DNA of 64,000 nucleotides from Candidatus Omnitrophota bacterium (GTDB lineage: Bacteria > Omnitrophota > Gorgyraeia > Tantalellales > Tantalellaceae). Each line of letters opens with the position of its first letter. The first letter of the stretch is position 1. The notes under the pieces are model-generated. The model was given only the letters and a program-made list of their open reading frames with translations. It did not search any database and was not told the DNA's origin. Below, piece by piece: positions 36,276 to 44,984 of this stretch. The stretch covers positions 26,835 through 90,834 of the forward strand of contig WJMH01000005.1 in NCBI GenBank assembly GCA_014728045.1. Reading direction: 5' to 3'. The position numbers and the translations under genes are program-made.

Positions 36276-37042
36276 AGTATTTTTTAGTGTTCGTTTCCGG
36301 TACGATCATCGGCAGTTTCCTGAACGTGTGCATTTACAGGATACCCCTGGGCAAGTCGGTGGTATGGCCCGGGTCGCACTGCACTTTCTGCCGAAAGCCG
36401 ATCAGGTGGTATGACAACATCCCCCTGATCAGCTATCTAATCCTGAAGGGAAAGTGCCGAAACTGCGGCACGCCGATACCTTTAAGGTATTTTATTGTCG
36501 AGCTGGTTACGGCTCTTTCAGGCGTATTGCTTTTATATTATTTTTCACTGAGCCCGGCGTTCTTTGTATACTGGTTTTTCACCTGTTCTCTTATAGTTAT
36601 CATGGCTATAGATATAGAGCACCAGGAAATACCGGATTCGGTAAGCATTCCCGGCATCGTGCTGGGCCTTGTGCTGGCGACCGTGTTCAGACTTACCGGC
36701 GGGGGTACCTATCCTGGAGCTTTTCTTGACTCGGTCCTGGGCGTACTCGCCGGAGGCGGGAGCATGTTCGTGCTGGGTGTGGTGGGCGAGCTCGTCTTCA
36801 AGAAAGAGGCCCTGGGCGGAGGTGATGTCAAGCTCATGGCGATGATAGGGGCTTTTCTCGGATGGAAGCTTGTAATGCTCACCTTTTTCATGGCCCCGGT
36901 GCTCGGAGCGGGGGTGGGTCTATTTATGAAGCTGCGATTCGGCAAGGAGGAGATAGCCTACGGGCCTTACCTTTCGCTGGGCGCCTTTATAAGCCTGCTT
37001 TACGGGGAAAAGATACTGGATTATTTGTTTTTGGGTCTGTGA
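36272..37042 (+). CDS. pilD: Prepilin peptidase / N-methyltransferase
   Basis: Inner-membrane aspartyl protease that cleaves and may N-methylate type IV pilin or type II secretion pseudopilin leaders. The 256-residue protein has the DUF/methylase zinc-type cysteines CTFCRKP and CRNCG (about 32-35 and 61-64), and the protease Asp residues in AIDIEHQEIPD and GGGDVKLMAMIGAFLG, within eight hydrophobic segments. No pilin or secretion genes are in the window. It overlaps aroE and precedes aroC by 18 bases. Confidence 0.92.
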   Translation: MKYFLVFVSGTIIGSFLNVCIYRIPLGKSVVWPGSHCTFCRKPIRWYDNIPLISYLILKGKCRNCGTPIPLRYFIVELVTALSGVLLLYYFSLSPAFFVYWFFTCSLIVIMAIDIEHQEIPDSVSIPGIVLGLVLATVFRLTGGGTYPGAFLDSVLGVLAGGGSMFVLGVVGELVFKKEALGGGDVKLMAMIGAFLGWKLVMLTFFMAPVLGAGVGLFMKLRFGKEEIAYGPYLSLGAFISLLYGEKILDYLFLGL

Positions 37043-37060
37043 TAAAAAAAGGAGACAGAC

Positions 37061-38194
37061 ATGTTGAGATACATGACCGCGGGAGAATCTCACGGAAGGG
37101 GCATAATGGTCATACTGGACGGTATGCCTGCGGGACTGGCTATCGACCAGAAGTTCGTCGCTTCCGAGCTTAAACGCAGGATGCACGGTTACGGCAGGGG
37201 CGGGCGCATGGCGATCGAACCTGAAAAGCCGGAATTCGTGAGCGGCTGCCGTAAGGGGGTAACGATAGGAAGTCCCATCGGTATCATGATACATAACGCC
37301 GATCACAAGATCGACGAGCTCGAGGAACTGAAAAAACCCAGGCCCGGGCACGCGGACCTTGCGGGCATACACAAGTACGGTTTTGATAACGCGAGGGATG
37401 TCCTTGAGCGGGCCAGCGCCAGGGAGACGGCGATGAGGGTGGCTGCCGGTTCCTGCGCCAAACTGCTGCTTAAAGAGTTCGGGATGCGTATCACTAGTCA
37501 CGTGACGATGATAGGCGGCATCGAGGCGGATACAGAGGGGCTTTCTTTCGATCAGATCGAGAAAGCGGCGGATATTTCCGCTTCAAAGGTCCGCTGTGCC
37601 GATGCGAAGGCCGAAAAGCTGATGTGCGAGGCTATCGACAGGGCGAGGGAAGAGAAGGACACCCTGGGGGGTTCTTTCGAGGTATTGGCGGTGGGGGTTC
37701 CCCCCGGATTGGGAAGTTACGTCCAGTGGGACAGGAAGCTTGACGGCACTCTTGCCAGGGCCGTCGTCTCGATACCCGCTGTCAAGGCCGTTTCGATAGG
37801 TAAAGGCCTCGAATGCGCTTCGAGGAAAGGCTCTCTTTCACATGACGCGATAGGATATGACGCTTCCGGGAAGGTTTTCACCAGGTCCTCGAACAACGCC
37901 GGAGGGCTTGAGGGTGGAGTCACCAACGGACAGGCGGTAGTGGTAAAGGGTTTCATGAAACCCATCGCCACGCTGGGTGAGCCCCTGAGTTCTGTGGATA
38001 TCGACACTAAAAAGACGGCGGGGGCAGCTACGGAGCGTTCGGACGTCTCAGCGGTGGCCGCCTGCGGGGTGGTGGCCGAGTCAACGGTAGCCATCGAGCT
38101 TGCTTCGGCCTTCCTGGAGAAGTTCGGGGGCGATTCAGTCGGTGAGATAAAGAGGAACTATAACGGGTATATGAGCACTGTAAAGGAGATATAG
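37061..38194 (+). CDS. aroC: Chorismate synthase
   Basis: FMN-dependent last step of the shikimate pathway. The 377-residue protein begins with MLRYMTAGESHGRGI and has RxGGRMAIE (about 46-53), the RASARETAMRVAAG stretch and the SNNAGGLEGGVTNG stretch, all family hallmarks. It is coupled to aroK, which begins one base after its stop. A strong AAAAAGGAG precedes ATG. Confidence 0.96.
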   Translation: MLRYMTAGESHGRGIMVILDGMPAGLAIDQKFVASELKRRMHGYGRGGRMAIEPEKPEFVSGCRKGVTIGSPIGIMIHNADHKIDELEELKKPRPGHADLAGIHKYGFDNARDVLERASARETAMRVAAGSCAKLLLKEFGMRITSHVTMIGGIEADTEGLSFDQIEKAADISASKVRCADAKAEKLMCEAIDRAREEKDTLGGSFEVLAVGVPPGLGSYVQWDRKLDGTLARAVVSIPAVKAVSIGKGLECASRKGSLSHDAIGYDASGKVFTRSSNNAGGLEGGVTNGQAVVVKGFMKPIATLGEPLSSVDIDTKKTAGAATERSDVSAVAACGVVAESTVAIELASAFLEKFGGDSVGEIKRNYNGYMSTVKEI

Positions 38195-38195
38195 T

Positions 38196-38729
38196 TTGAA
38201 GAACGTGGTGCTGGTGGGTTTCATGGGAACGGGCAAGACCGAGGTCGCCAAAGCCCTTGCCGCTGAACTTGGCAGGGAATACGTGAGCCTGGACGAGCTT
38301 ATCGTTGCCAGGGAGGAACGCCCGATAAACGAGATATTCGCCGAGGACGGCGAAGCCTATTTCAGGAAGGTGGAGAAGGAAGTGGTAAGAGAGGTCGCCG
38401 CGCGGAGCGGTCTTGTGGTTGATACAGGAGGCGGCGTTGTGCTCGACGAGGAGAATGTCACCGCTCTCAAGAGAGGGGGTATAGTGATATGCCTCTGGGC
38501 CGATGCCGAGAGCATCTATGAAAGGACCGCGGGAAGCGGCCACAGGCCTCTTCTCAAAGTCCGCGATCCCAAGGAGCGCATCCGCCAGCTTCTGGATTAC
38601 AGGAGGCCCTTCTACCAGAAAGCGGATTTCCATGTGGATACGGACGAACTCGATGTGGCCGGGGTAGTTGAAAGGATAACGGGGATAGTAAATGCAGAAG
38701 AAAAAGACCAGCGAAAAACGTCTGAATAA
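38196..38729 (+). CDS. aroK: Shikimate kinase
   Basis: Phosphorylates shikimate. The 177-residue protein has the P-loop GFMGTGKT (8-15), the DEL-I substrate region near 31, the FRKVEKEV stretch, and GGGVVLDEEN (about 76-85). The start is TTG, supported by GGAG 7 bases upstream and by exact family length. Its last 38 bases overlap the PAS/HD-GYP gene. Confidence 0.93.
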   Translation: MKNVVLVGFMGTGKTEVAKALAAELGREYVSLDELIVAREERPINEIFAEDGEAYFRKVEKEVVREVAARSGLVVDTGGGVVLDEENVTALKRGGIVICLWADAESIYERTAGSGHRPLLKVRDPKERIRQLLDYRRPFYQKADFHVDTDELDVAGVVERITGIVNAEEKDQRKTSE

Positions 38730-39714
38730 AAGCACCATACTGTGGGCGCTCTTTTTCGAGAAGTTGCTGCAGAACGTTGACGCCTGCGTGGTAGTGACCG
38801 ATTCGAAAGGCGGGGCGGTGTTCGCCAACAGACGCCATCTCGATCTGTTCGGACTCACTAGGAAAAAGCTGATGGGGTCGAACTGGATAACAGGCATAAT
38901 ACCCCAGGCGGCGCGCGATCAGGTAAGAGAAATATTCGGCACCGTTAAGCGGAACAAGGCGATCTGCAAGTTCGACACCCCGGTCGTGGCAAAGGAAGAT
39001 GTAAAATACTTCTGCTGGTTGGCTCTTCCCCTCAAGGAGAAAAGTAATTTTTTCTATATGTTCATCGGCAGGGAGTGCCCGGCGCCTCCCGGAGGCAGGG
39101 TGAGGGAGCATTGCCTTGAGACCGACAAATTGCATTCGGCCTATCAGGAAGTGGTGGAGACGCTTTTTGCCGCTTCCAAGGTAAGCGATCCGGAGACCGC
39201 GCATCACGCGGCGCGCGTTATGCATATCGCGGTGCTCCTGGCGAAGAAGCTCAAACTTGACATGGTCAGTATAGGGAAGCTGAAAGTGGCGTCGCTATTA
39301 CACGACCTGGGTAAACTGGCCATTGACGACCGGATCCTTTTCAAGAACGGCAAGCTCAGTTCCGATGAGTTCAAAGAGATCAAGAAACACCCCCACTGGG
39401 GGGCCGACGTCATAAGCCTGGTATATTTTCTGAGGGATATAATCCCCATCATGGCCAACCATCACGAGAACTATGACGGAACGGGTTATCCCCAGGGGAA
39501 AAAGGGAGATGATATCCCCATCGAGTCCAGGGTCCTCGCGGTGGCCGATATTTACGAAGCGTTAACAGCTGACCGCCCGTATCGTAAAGGCTATTCCCGG
39601 CGAAAAGCGATCGAGATAATCAAAGAAGAAAAAGGACATAAGCTCGACCCGGCTATTACCGATGTTTTCCTTAAAATGGCCGAGAGTAATGAACTCGAAG
39701 AGGAGGGATTTTGA
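38692..39714 (+). CDS. PAS-domain HD-GYP phosphodiesterase
   Basis: Predicted soluble cyclic-di-GMP phosphodiesterase, or related HD hydrolase, with a sensor domain. The 340-residue protein has a PAS-like region (about 20-125, with VDACVVVTDSKGGAVFANR split across 29-47) and an HD-GYP domain (about 160-335) with HDLGK (His204, Asp205), the HHENYDGTGYP motif (257-267), and RVLAVADIYEALTADRPYR. No membrane segment is seen. It starts 38 bases inside aroK and overlaps dprA by 4 bases. No diguanylate cyclase is in the window. Confidence 0.92.
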   Translation: MQKKKTSEKRLNKSTILWALFFEKLLQNVDACVVVTDSKGGAVFANRRHLDLFGLTRKKLMGSNWITGIIPQAARDQVREIFGTVKRNKAICKFDTPVVAKEDVKYFCWLALPLKEKSNFFYMFIGRECPAPPGGRVREHCLETDKLHSAYQEVVETLFAASKVSDPETAHHAARVMHIAVLLAKKLKLDMVSIGKLKVASLLHDLGKLAIDDRILFKNGKLSSDEFKEIKKHPHWGADVISLVYFLRDIIPIMANHHENYDGTGYPQGKKGDDIPIESRVLAVADIYEALTADRPYRKGYSRRKAIEIIKEEKGHKLDPAITDVFLKMAESNELEEEGF

Positions 39715-40646
39715 ACAGGACTTCTTCGGATATACTTGCGCTGAGCATGGTGCCCGGTCTCGGGCCGCGGAGGATAGCCATGCTTCTCGAGGAGGCGGAT
39801 GATACAGAGGATATTTTCAGCATGACCGATCAGCGTCTCCAGAGCGTGCTGGGAAGAGCTTTCAGGAACAAGGACCTGTTACGCGGGGCCAGAAACTCGG
39901 AAGATTTCGCGGAGGAGATGGAGTACATCACATCCAGAGGCATACGCCTTTTGTGTCCGGGCCAAAAAGGATATCCGGGTGCGCTTAGAGAGATATACGA
40001 TCCCCCGGCGGTCCTTTTCATCAAGGGACAGTTCAGGCCGGAGGATGCCAACGCGGTGGCCGTTGTGGGATCCCGGCGCTGCACTTCATACGGTGAGCGT
40101 ATGGCCCGGGAACTGGCTTCGGGCCTTGCTGAGGCGGGTATCACCGTCGTCAGCGGCATGGCCAGGGGAATAGACACGGCCTCCCATGAGGGCGCCCTCC
40201 GGGCCGGAGGCAGGACGATAGCCGTCATGGGCAGCGGGTTTCGGCATATATACCCGCCGGAAGCGGAAGAACTTGCCGAAAGGATAGCCGAAAGAGGCGC
40301 GGTACTGACTGAATATCCTTCCCGGCAGTCGCCGACAAGAAGGAGTTTCCCGCAGAGGAACAGGATAATCAGTGCCCTGTGCAAGGGCGTGGTGGTCGTC
40401 GAGGCCGCCGCCAGGAGCGGGGCCCTTATTACCGCGGATTTCGCGCTTGAACACGGTAGAGAGGTTTTCGCGGTGCCCGGACGGGCGGATTTCGCGACCA
40501 GCAGGGGCACTAACATGCTTATACAGAACGGCGCCAAACTGGTGACACGCGTGGAAGATATACTCGAGGAGATACGCCTTGATGCTTCGGCGGGTAATGA
40601 GAGTTCCCCGCCCAGCCTGGAAATTACCGGTCAGACGGTGCGCTGA
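39711..40646 (+). CDS. dprA: DNA-processing protein DprA
   Basis: Loads RecA on incoming single-stranded DNA in natural transformation. The 311-residue protein has an N-terminal helical part and the Rossmann-like core with VVGSRRCTSYG, VSGMARGIDTASHEGAL, GSGFRHIYPPE and RRSFPQRNRII. The C-terminal winged-helix domain found in many DprA proteins is missing; the sequence ends soon after the core. Start is TTG, overlapping the upstream stop (TTGA). It lies next to topA, as in Bacillus. Confidence 0.92.
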   Translation: MNRTSSDILALSMVPGLGPRRIAMLLEEADDTEDIFSMTDQRLQSVLGRAFRNKDLLRGARNSEDFAEEMEYITSRGIRLLCPGQKGYPGALREIYDPPAVLFIKGQFRPEDANAVAVVGSRRCTSYGERMARELASGLAEAGITVVSGMARGIDTASHEGALRAGGRTIAVMGSGFRHIYPPEAEELAERIAERGAVLTEYPSRQSPTRRSFPQRNRIISALCKGVVVVEAAARSGALITADFALEHGREVFAVPGRADFATSRGTNMLIQNGAKLVTRVEDILEEIRLDASAGNESSPPSLEITGQTVR

Positions 40647-40665
40647 CCCTTAAGGAGATGTTATC

Positions 40666-42795
40666 ATGCATGCCGAAAAGAAGAAAAAAAAGAAGACTGC
40701 CGCTTCATCTGGCAAAAAGAAGCAGCAGAAGAAAAAGAAGACCTCCGGGAAGGAATCCGGTTCGGGTAAACATCTTGTAATAGTGGAGTCGCCGGCAAAG
40801 TCCAAGACGATAAACAAGATACTGGGCAAGGATTACAAGGTGCTCGCGAGCATGGGTCATATAATAGACCTGCCCGAGGGGAAGATGGGCATAGATTTCG
40901 AAGATGGCTTCAAGCCCGAGTACAAGGTGATGAAGGGCCGGAAAAAATACCTGACCAGCCTGAAGAAGGAGGCCAAGGACGCTGACCGTATATATCTCGC
41001 GGCCGACCCCGACAGGGAGGGTGAGGCCATATGCTGGCATCTTAAGAACCAGTTCTCCAAGAACGAGGCGGATATTCACAGGGTGAGTTTCGAGGAGATA
41101 ACCGAAAAAGCCGTAAAGGCAGCTTTCAATACCCCCCGGGAAATCGACATGAACAAGGTCAACGCCCAGCAGGCAAGGAGGATGCTGGACAGGATAGTGG
41201 GCTATTCTCTCAGTCCGCTTCTCTGGGGCAAGGTTACAAGGGGCCTTAGCGCGGGCAGGGTGCAGTCGGTGGCGGTAAGGCTCATAGTGGAACGGGAGGA
41301 GGCGATCCGGGCGTTCACCGCCGAGGAATACTGGAGCATAGACGCCATCCTGGCCAAACAGGACTACAAGCCCGGTGAAGGCGATCCGCCGGCTTCTTTC
41401 AAGGCTAAACTGGTCAAGCACAAGGGCGAGAAGATAAGCATACCGGACAAGGACTCGGCAGACGAAATAACCGGCCGGCTCAAGAAGGAACGTTTCGTTG
41501 TCGCCGACATAAGCCGCAGGGACAAGAAGAGCCATCCCCGCTCGCCCTACACTACTTCGGTGATGCAGCAGGACGCTTTCAATAAGCTGAACTTTTCGGC
41601 GAACAAGACCATGAGGACCGCCCAGACCCTTTATGAAGGCGTGGAACTGGGATCCGAGGGCAGCGTGGGACTGATAACCTATATGCGTACCGATTCGGTG
41701 CGTATCTCCGATGACGCCCAGAAGGAGGCCAGGGAGTATATAAGCGATAAGTACGGTGAAAAGTACTGTCCCGCCAAACCGCCCCAGTACAAGTCCAAGA
41801 AAAGGGCGCAGGAGGCACACGAGGCGATACGGCCCACGCTTCCCCTGCGGCACCCGAAGGAAGTAGAGAAGTACTTGAGCCCGGATGAATACAAACTTTA
41901 CGAACTGGTATGGAAAAGATTCATATCCAGCCAGATGAAGAGCGCTCTGTTCAATGTGCTCACCATACACATAGACGCCGGGGAGTACCGCTTCAGGGCG
42001 GGCGGGGCGGAGCTCAAGTTCGACGGGTTTCTGAAACCATACCGTGACGATTCCGAACAGGAGGAGGGCATGGAGGAGATCCCGCCGCTTGAAGAGGACG
42101 AACAGGTCGATCTGGAAGAACTCCTTCCCGAACAGCATTTTACCAAGCCGCCGCCGCGTTATACCGACGCCTCGCTGGTCAAGGACCTCGAAGAAAAAGG
42201 CATAGGCAGGCCCTCCACCTACGCGCCCATAATAAGGACCGTGATAAACCGAAACTACATAAAGCGCGTGAGCAGGAGCCTGCAGCCCACCGAACTCGGG
42301 GAGCTGGTAAACAAGCTCCTTGTCGATAATTTCCCCGGCATAGTGGACGCCGAGTTCACCGCGAAGATGGAGAACGAACTTGACGGCATCGAGGACGGCA
42401 AGGTCGATATAGACCATGTTCTCAGCCATTTTTACTCGTCTTTTTCCAAAAAGCTCGAGGAAGCCAAGGACAGGATGAAGAGCGTCAAGCGCCAGGTGGT
42501 CAAGACCGACGAGGTTTGCGAGCTTTGCGGACGGCCCATGGTCATTAAATGGGGCCGGCGCGGAAGGTTCCTGAGCTGTTCGGGGTTCCCCGCGTGCAAG
42601 AACGCCAAGTCGATAACCACCGGCGTAAAGTGTCCCGCGGAAGGTTGTGACGGCGAGCTGGTGGAACGCAAGTCCAGAAGGGGCATGTTCTACGGCTGCA
42701 CGAATTATCCCAAGTGCACGTACACCACCCGGAAGCTTCCCGAAGGCCAAGAGGAAAGCTCCGGGCAGGACCAGCAAAAGGATGAGGATAAGTGA
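40666..42795 (+). CDS. topA: DNA topoisomerase I
   Basis: Relaxes negative supercoils. The 709-residue type IA enzyme has a Toprim domain (from about 33, with VIVESPAKSKTI) including AADPDREGEA, the active-site Tyr339 in LITYMRTDS, and two C-terminal zinc fingers (CELC...C...C and CPAEGC...C...C, about 618-690). A Lys-rich N-terminal extension of about 34 residues precedes the Toprim domain. AAGGAGATG lies before ATG. Its stop overlaps the GTG of xerC. Confidence 0.96.
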   Translation: MHAEKKKKKKTAASSGKKKQQKKKKTSGKESGSGKHLVIVESPAKSKTINKILGKDYKVLASMGHIIDLPEGKMGIDFEDGFKPEYKVMKGRKKYLTSLKKEAKDADRIYLAADPDREGEAICWHLKNQFSKNEADIHRVSFEEITEKAVKAAFNTPREIDMNKVNAQQARRMLDRIVGYSLSPLLWGKVTRGLSAGRVQSVAVRLIVEREEAIRAFTAEEYWSIDAILAKQDYKPGEGDPPASFKAKLVKHKGEKISIPDKDSADEITGRLKKERFVVADISRRDKKSHPRSPYTTSVMQQDAFNKLNFSANKTMRTAQTLYEGVELGSEGSVGLITYMRTDSVRISDDAQKEAREYISDKYGEKYCPAKPPQYKSKKRAQEAHEAIRPTLPLRHPKEVEKYLSPDEYKLYELVWKRFISSQMKSALFNVLTIHIDAGEYRFRAGGAELKFDGFLKPYRDDSEQEEGMEEIPPLEEDEQVDLEELLPEQHFTKPPPRYTDASLVKDLEEKGIGRPSTYAPIIRTVINRNYIKRVSRSLQPTELGELVNKLLVDNFPGIVDAEFTAKMENELDGIEDGKVDIDHVLSHFYSSFSKKLEEAKDRMKSVKRQVVKTDEVCELCGRPMVIKWGRRGRFLSCSGFPACKNAKSITTGVKCPAEGCDGELVERKSRRGMFYGCTNYPKCTYTTRKLPEGQEESSGQDQQKDEDK

Positions 42796-43655
42796 AGCGT
42801 TTCATAGAAAAGTTCGAGAATTATCTCAGCATAGAGAAGAACTATTCCGAGCACACTTTGCGCAATTACCGTTCGGACCTGACGGAGATGGCGGAGTTCT
42901 TGAACGATAAGGACCCGAAGGATATAACTCACCTTGACCTTCGGCGTTTTCTGGCCAGGTTGAAGGAGAATAACTGCGCGAAACGGACCGTGGTGAGGAA
43001 ACTTGGAGCGATAAGGTCCTTTTTCAAATTCCTTTTCAGGGAGAAATATATCAGGAAGAACCCCGCAGACAGCATATTCACCCCGAAGCTCGACAAGCGC
43101 CTACCCGAATTTCTGGATACCGAGAGAATAATAGCCCTGGTAACATCCCCTTCCCTTGACGACCTGTTGGGGGTGCGCGACAGGGCGATACTGGAAGTGC
43201 TGTATTCGACCGGTATGCGGGTGAGCGAACTCGTCGGCATGAACGTCCGGGATATCGACCTTATCGCCGGCGCGGTGAAGGTCCGCGGCAAGGGCAAGAA
43301 GGAAAGGGTGGCCATGCTCGGGGAAGAAGCCCAGAAAGCGCTGAGGCAGTATCTTGACCAGGTCCAGTCGGGCGAGGAGGGGGCGGTATTTCTCAATAAG
43401 AGAGGGGGGCGGCTCACCGACAGGAGCGTGAGAAGGATCATAAATAAATACGTAAAAAAATGCAGCATAGAACAGAAAATAAGCCCGCATTCTATCCGTC
43501 ATTCTTTCGCGACGCATCTTCTGGACAACGGCGCGGACCTCAGGAGCGTGCAGGAGCTTCTCGGGCACAAGAATCTTTCAACGACGCAGATATATACCCA
43601 TCTCGGCTCAAAACGCATTAAGGAGATGTATTCAAAAGCTCATCCCAGAGCTTGA
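42792..43655 (+). CDS. xerC: Tyrosine recombinase XerC/XerD
   Basis: Site-specific recombinase that resolves chromosome dimers. The 287-residue protein has the SAM-like N-terminal domain and the full catalytic set: Arg143 (TGMRVSEL), His233 and Arg236 (HSIRHSF), His259 (LLGHKN) and Tyr268 (QIYTHLG). XerC and XerD cannot be told apart by eye; dprA-topA-xerC order as in Bacillus favours XerC. Start is GTG. No integron or phage genes are near, so an integrase is unlikely. Confidence 0.9.
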   Translation: MKRFIEKFENYLSIEKNYSEHTLRNYRSDLTEMAEFLNDKDPKDITHLDLRRFLARLKENNCAKRTVVRKLGAIRSFFKFLFREKYIRKNPADSIFTPKLDKRLPEFLDTERIIALVTSPSLDDLLGVRDRAILEVLYSTGMRVSELVGMNVRDIDLIAGAVKVRGKGKKERVAMLGEEAQKALRQYLDQVQSGEEGAVFLNKRGGRLTDRSVRRIINKYVKKCSIEQKISPHSIRHSFATHLLDNGADLRSVQELLGHKNLSTTQIYTHLGSKRIKEMYSKAHPRA

Positions 43656-43682
43656 ACTGGTCATGGATACGGGATTTAGGTC

Positions 43683-44984
43683 ATGAAAGTACTATACGAT
43701 ATTTTTTTCATTTTCTTCGCTTTATTCTACCTGCCGGTCCTTCTTTTCAAGGGCAGGCTACACGGCGAATTCCTCCAGAAGTTCGGACTTCTGCCGGAAG
43801 GGCTGGCAAGGCTGGATCGTCCGGTATGGATACACGCGGTGAGCGTGGGCGAAGCGGTCATAGCCTCGAAGCTCGCCCGGCGGATAAAGGCGCGCTGGCC
43901 GCAGGTCCCGGTCATCGTTTCTACCACGACGCAGACTGGCAACAACATGATCCGCAAAGCGGGCAAAGGCTGTGTTGACGGCGTTTTCTATTATCCCCTG
44001 GACCTCAGCTTCGTGGTCTCCCGCGTGGTGAAAGCCCTCTCGCCCAGACTTTACGTCATGGTGGAGACGGAATTGTGGCCGAACCTGTTAAAGCGCCTTC
44101 ATTCTGAAGGTGTGCCGGTCGCGCTCATTAACGGGAGGATATCCGACTCCTCCTACGGTAATTACAGAAAGATCAAGTTCGTCACAAAGCGCGTGCTCCC
44201 CTGCGTGGATACATTCTGTGTGCAGACGCAGAGGGACGCCGAAAGGCTCAGCGACATGGGCGCCGAAAGAAAAAGGATACACGTTACCGGGAACATGAAG
44301 TTCGACGATGAGGAAAGGCTAGGCCAGACGCGAATAATCAGCAAGGAATACCTTGGCTTCGGACCCGAAAGTGAGATCATAGTCGCCGGCAGTACGCATT
44401 TTCCGGAAGAGCAGAAGGTCATAGACATCTTCAGGGACCTTAATGGGCGGGACAGGTCCATTAAACTCATTCTCGCGCCGAGGCATGTCGAAAGGATAGA
44501 TGCGATAAGGATATATACAGAAAAAAGAGGTCTCGCCTACAGGAAGCTTTCTGATCTTCTGGAGCCGGATGCCGGCGCTCACACCGAAGGTTACGATGTT
44601 CTTCTCGTTGACCTTATCGGTTACCTTAAGGATCTCTACAGCCTGGCTTCAGTGGTGTTCGTAGGTGGAAGTTTCGCAAAGCACGGCGGACAGAACCCCA
44701 TAGAGCCGGCCAGATGGGGCAAAGCCGTGATCTACGGGCCTCATATGTTCAATTTCAGAGAGGTATCCGAGATATTCCTTGCCAACCAGGCGGCGGTACA
44801 GGTGGAGGACGAGAAAGAGCTTGGCCAGGTCCTGGACCGGCTTCTCCGGTCCGCCGAAGAGAGCAGCAAGCTCGGGCGGAACGCGCTGGGCGTTATAAAG
44901 AAAAATACCGGGGCGGTGGACAGGGCCCTGGAGAAGATAAAGAAGCATATTACCGATGAGTGGGAAGAAAGGCGATTAGGGTGA
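43683..44984 (+). CDS. waaA: Kdo transferase (3-deoxy-D-manno-octulosonic acid transferase)
   Basis: Adds Kdo to lipid IVA in the inner membrane. The 433-residue GT30 protein has an N-terminal membrane anchor (about 5-22), WIHAVSVGEAVIASKL (about 51-66), and the C-terminal VFVGGSFAKHGGQNPIEPA stretch typical of WaaA. It opens the LPS block; lpxK starts 4 bases before its stop (GTGA overlap). Confidence 0.95.
   Translation: MKVLYDIFFIFFALFYLPVLLFKGRLHGEFLQKFGLLPEGLARLDRPVWIHAVSVGEAVIASKLARRIKARWPQVPVIVSTTTQTGNNMIRKAGKGCVDGVFYYPLDLSFVVSRVVKALSPRLYVMVETELWPNLLKRLHSEGVPVALINGRISDSSYGNYRKIKFVTKRVLPCVDTFCVQTQRDAERLSDMGAERKRIHVTGNMKFDDEERLGQTRIISKEYLGFGPESEIIVAGSTHFPEEQKVIDIFRDLNGRDRSIKLILAPRHVERIDAIRIYTEKRGLAYRKLSDLLEPDAGAHTEGYDVLLVDLIGYLKDLYSLASVVFVGGSFAKHGGQNPIEPARWGKAVIYGPHMFNFREVSEIFLANQAAVQVEDEKELGQVLDRLLRSAEESSKLGRNALGVIKKNTGAVDRALEKIKKHITDEWEERRLG

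Noticed and set aside
40705..42777. A 690-codon open frame on the minus strand opposite topA.
   Set aside because: It mirrors topA codon structure, has no ribosome site or family motif, and topA is unambiguous. Similar long antisense frames lie opposite ilvC-leuA and clpC.
42792..43655. Mobile-element integrase.
   Set aside because: The protein fits XerC/D in length and sits by dprA-topA; no attachment site, phage or integron genes are near.
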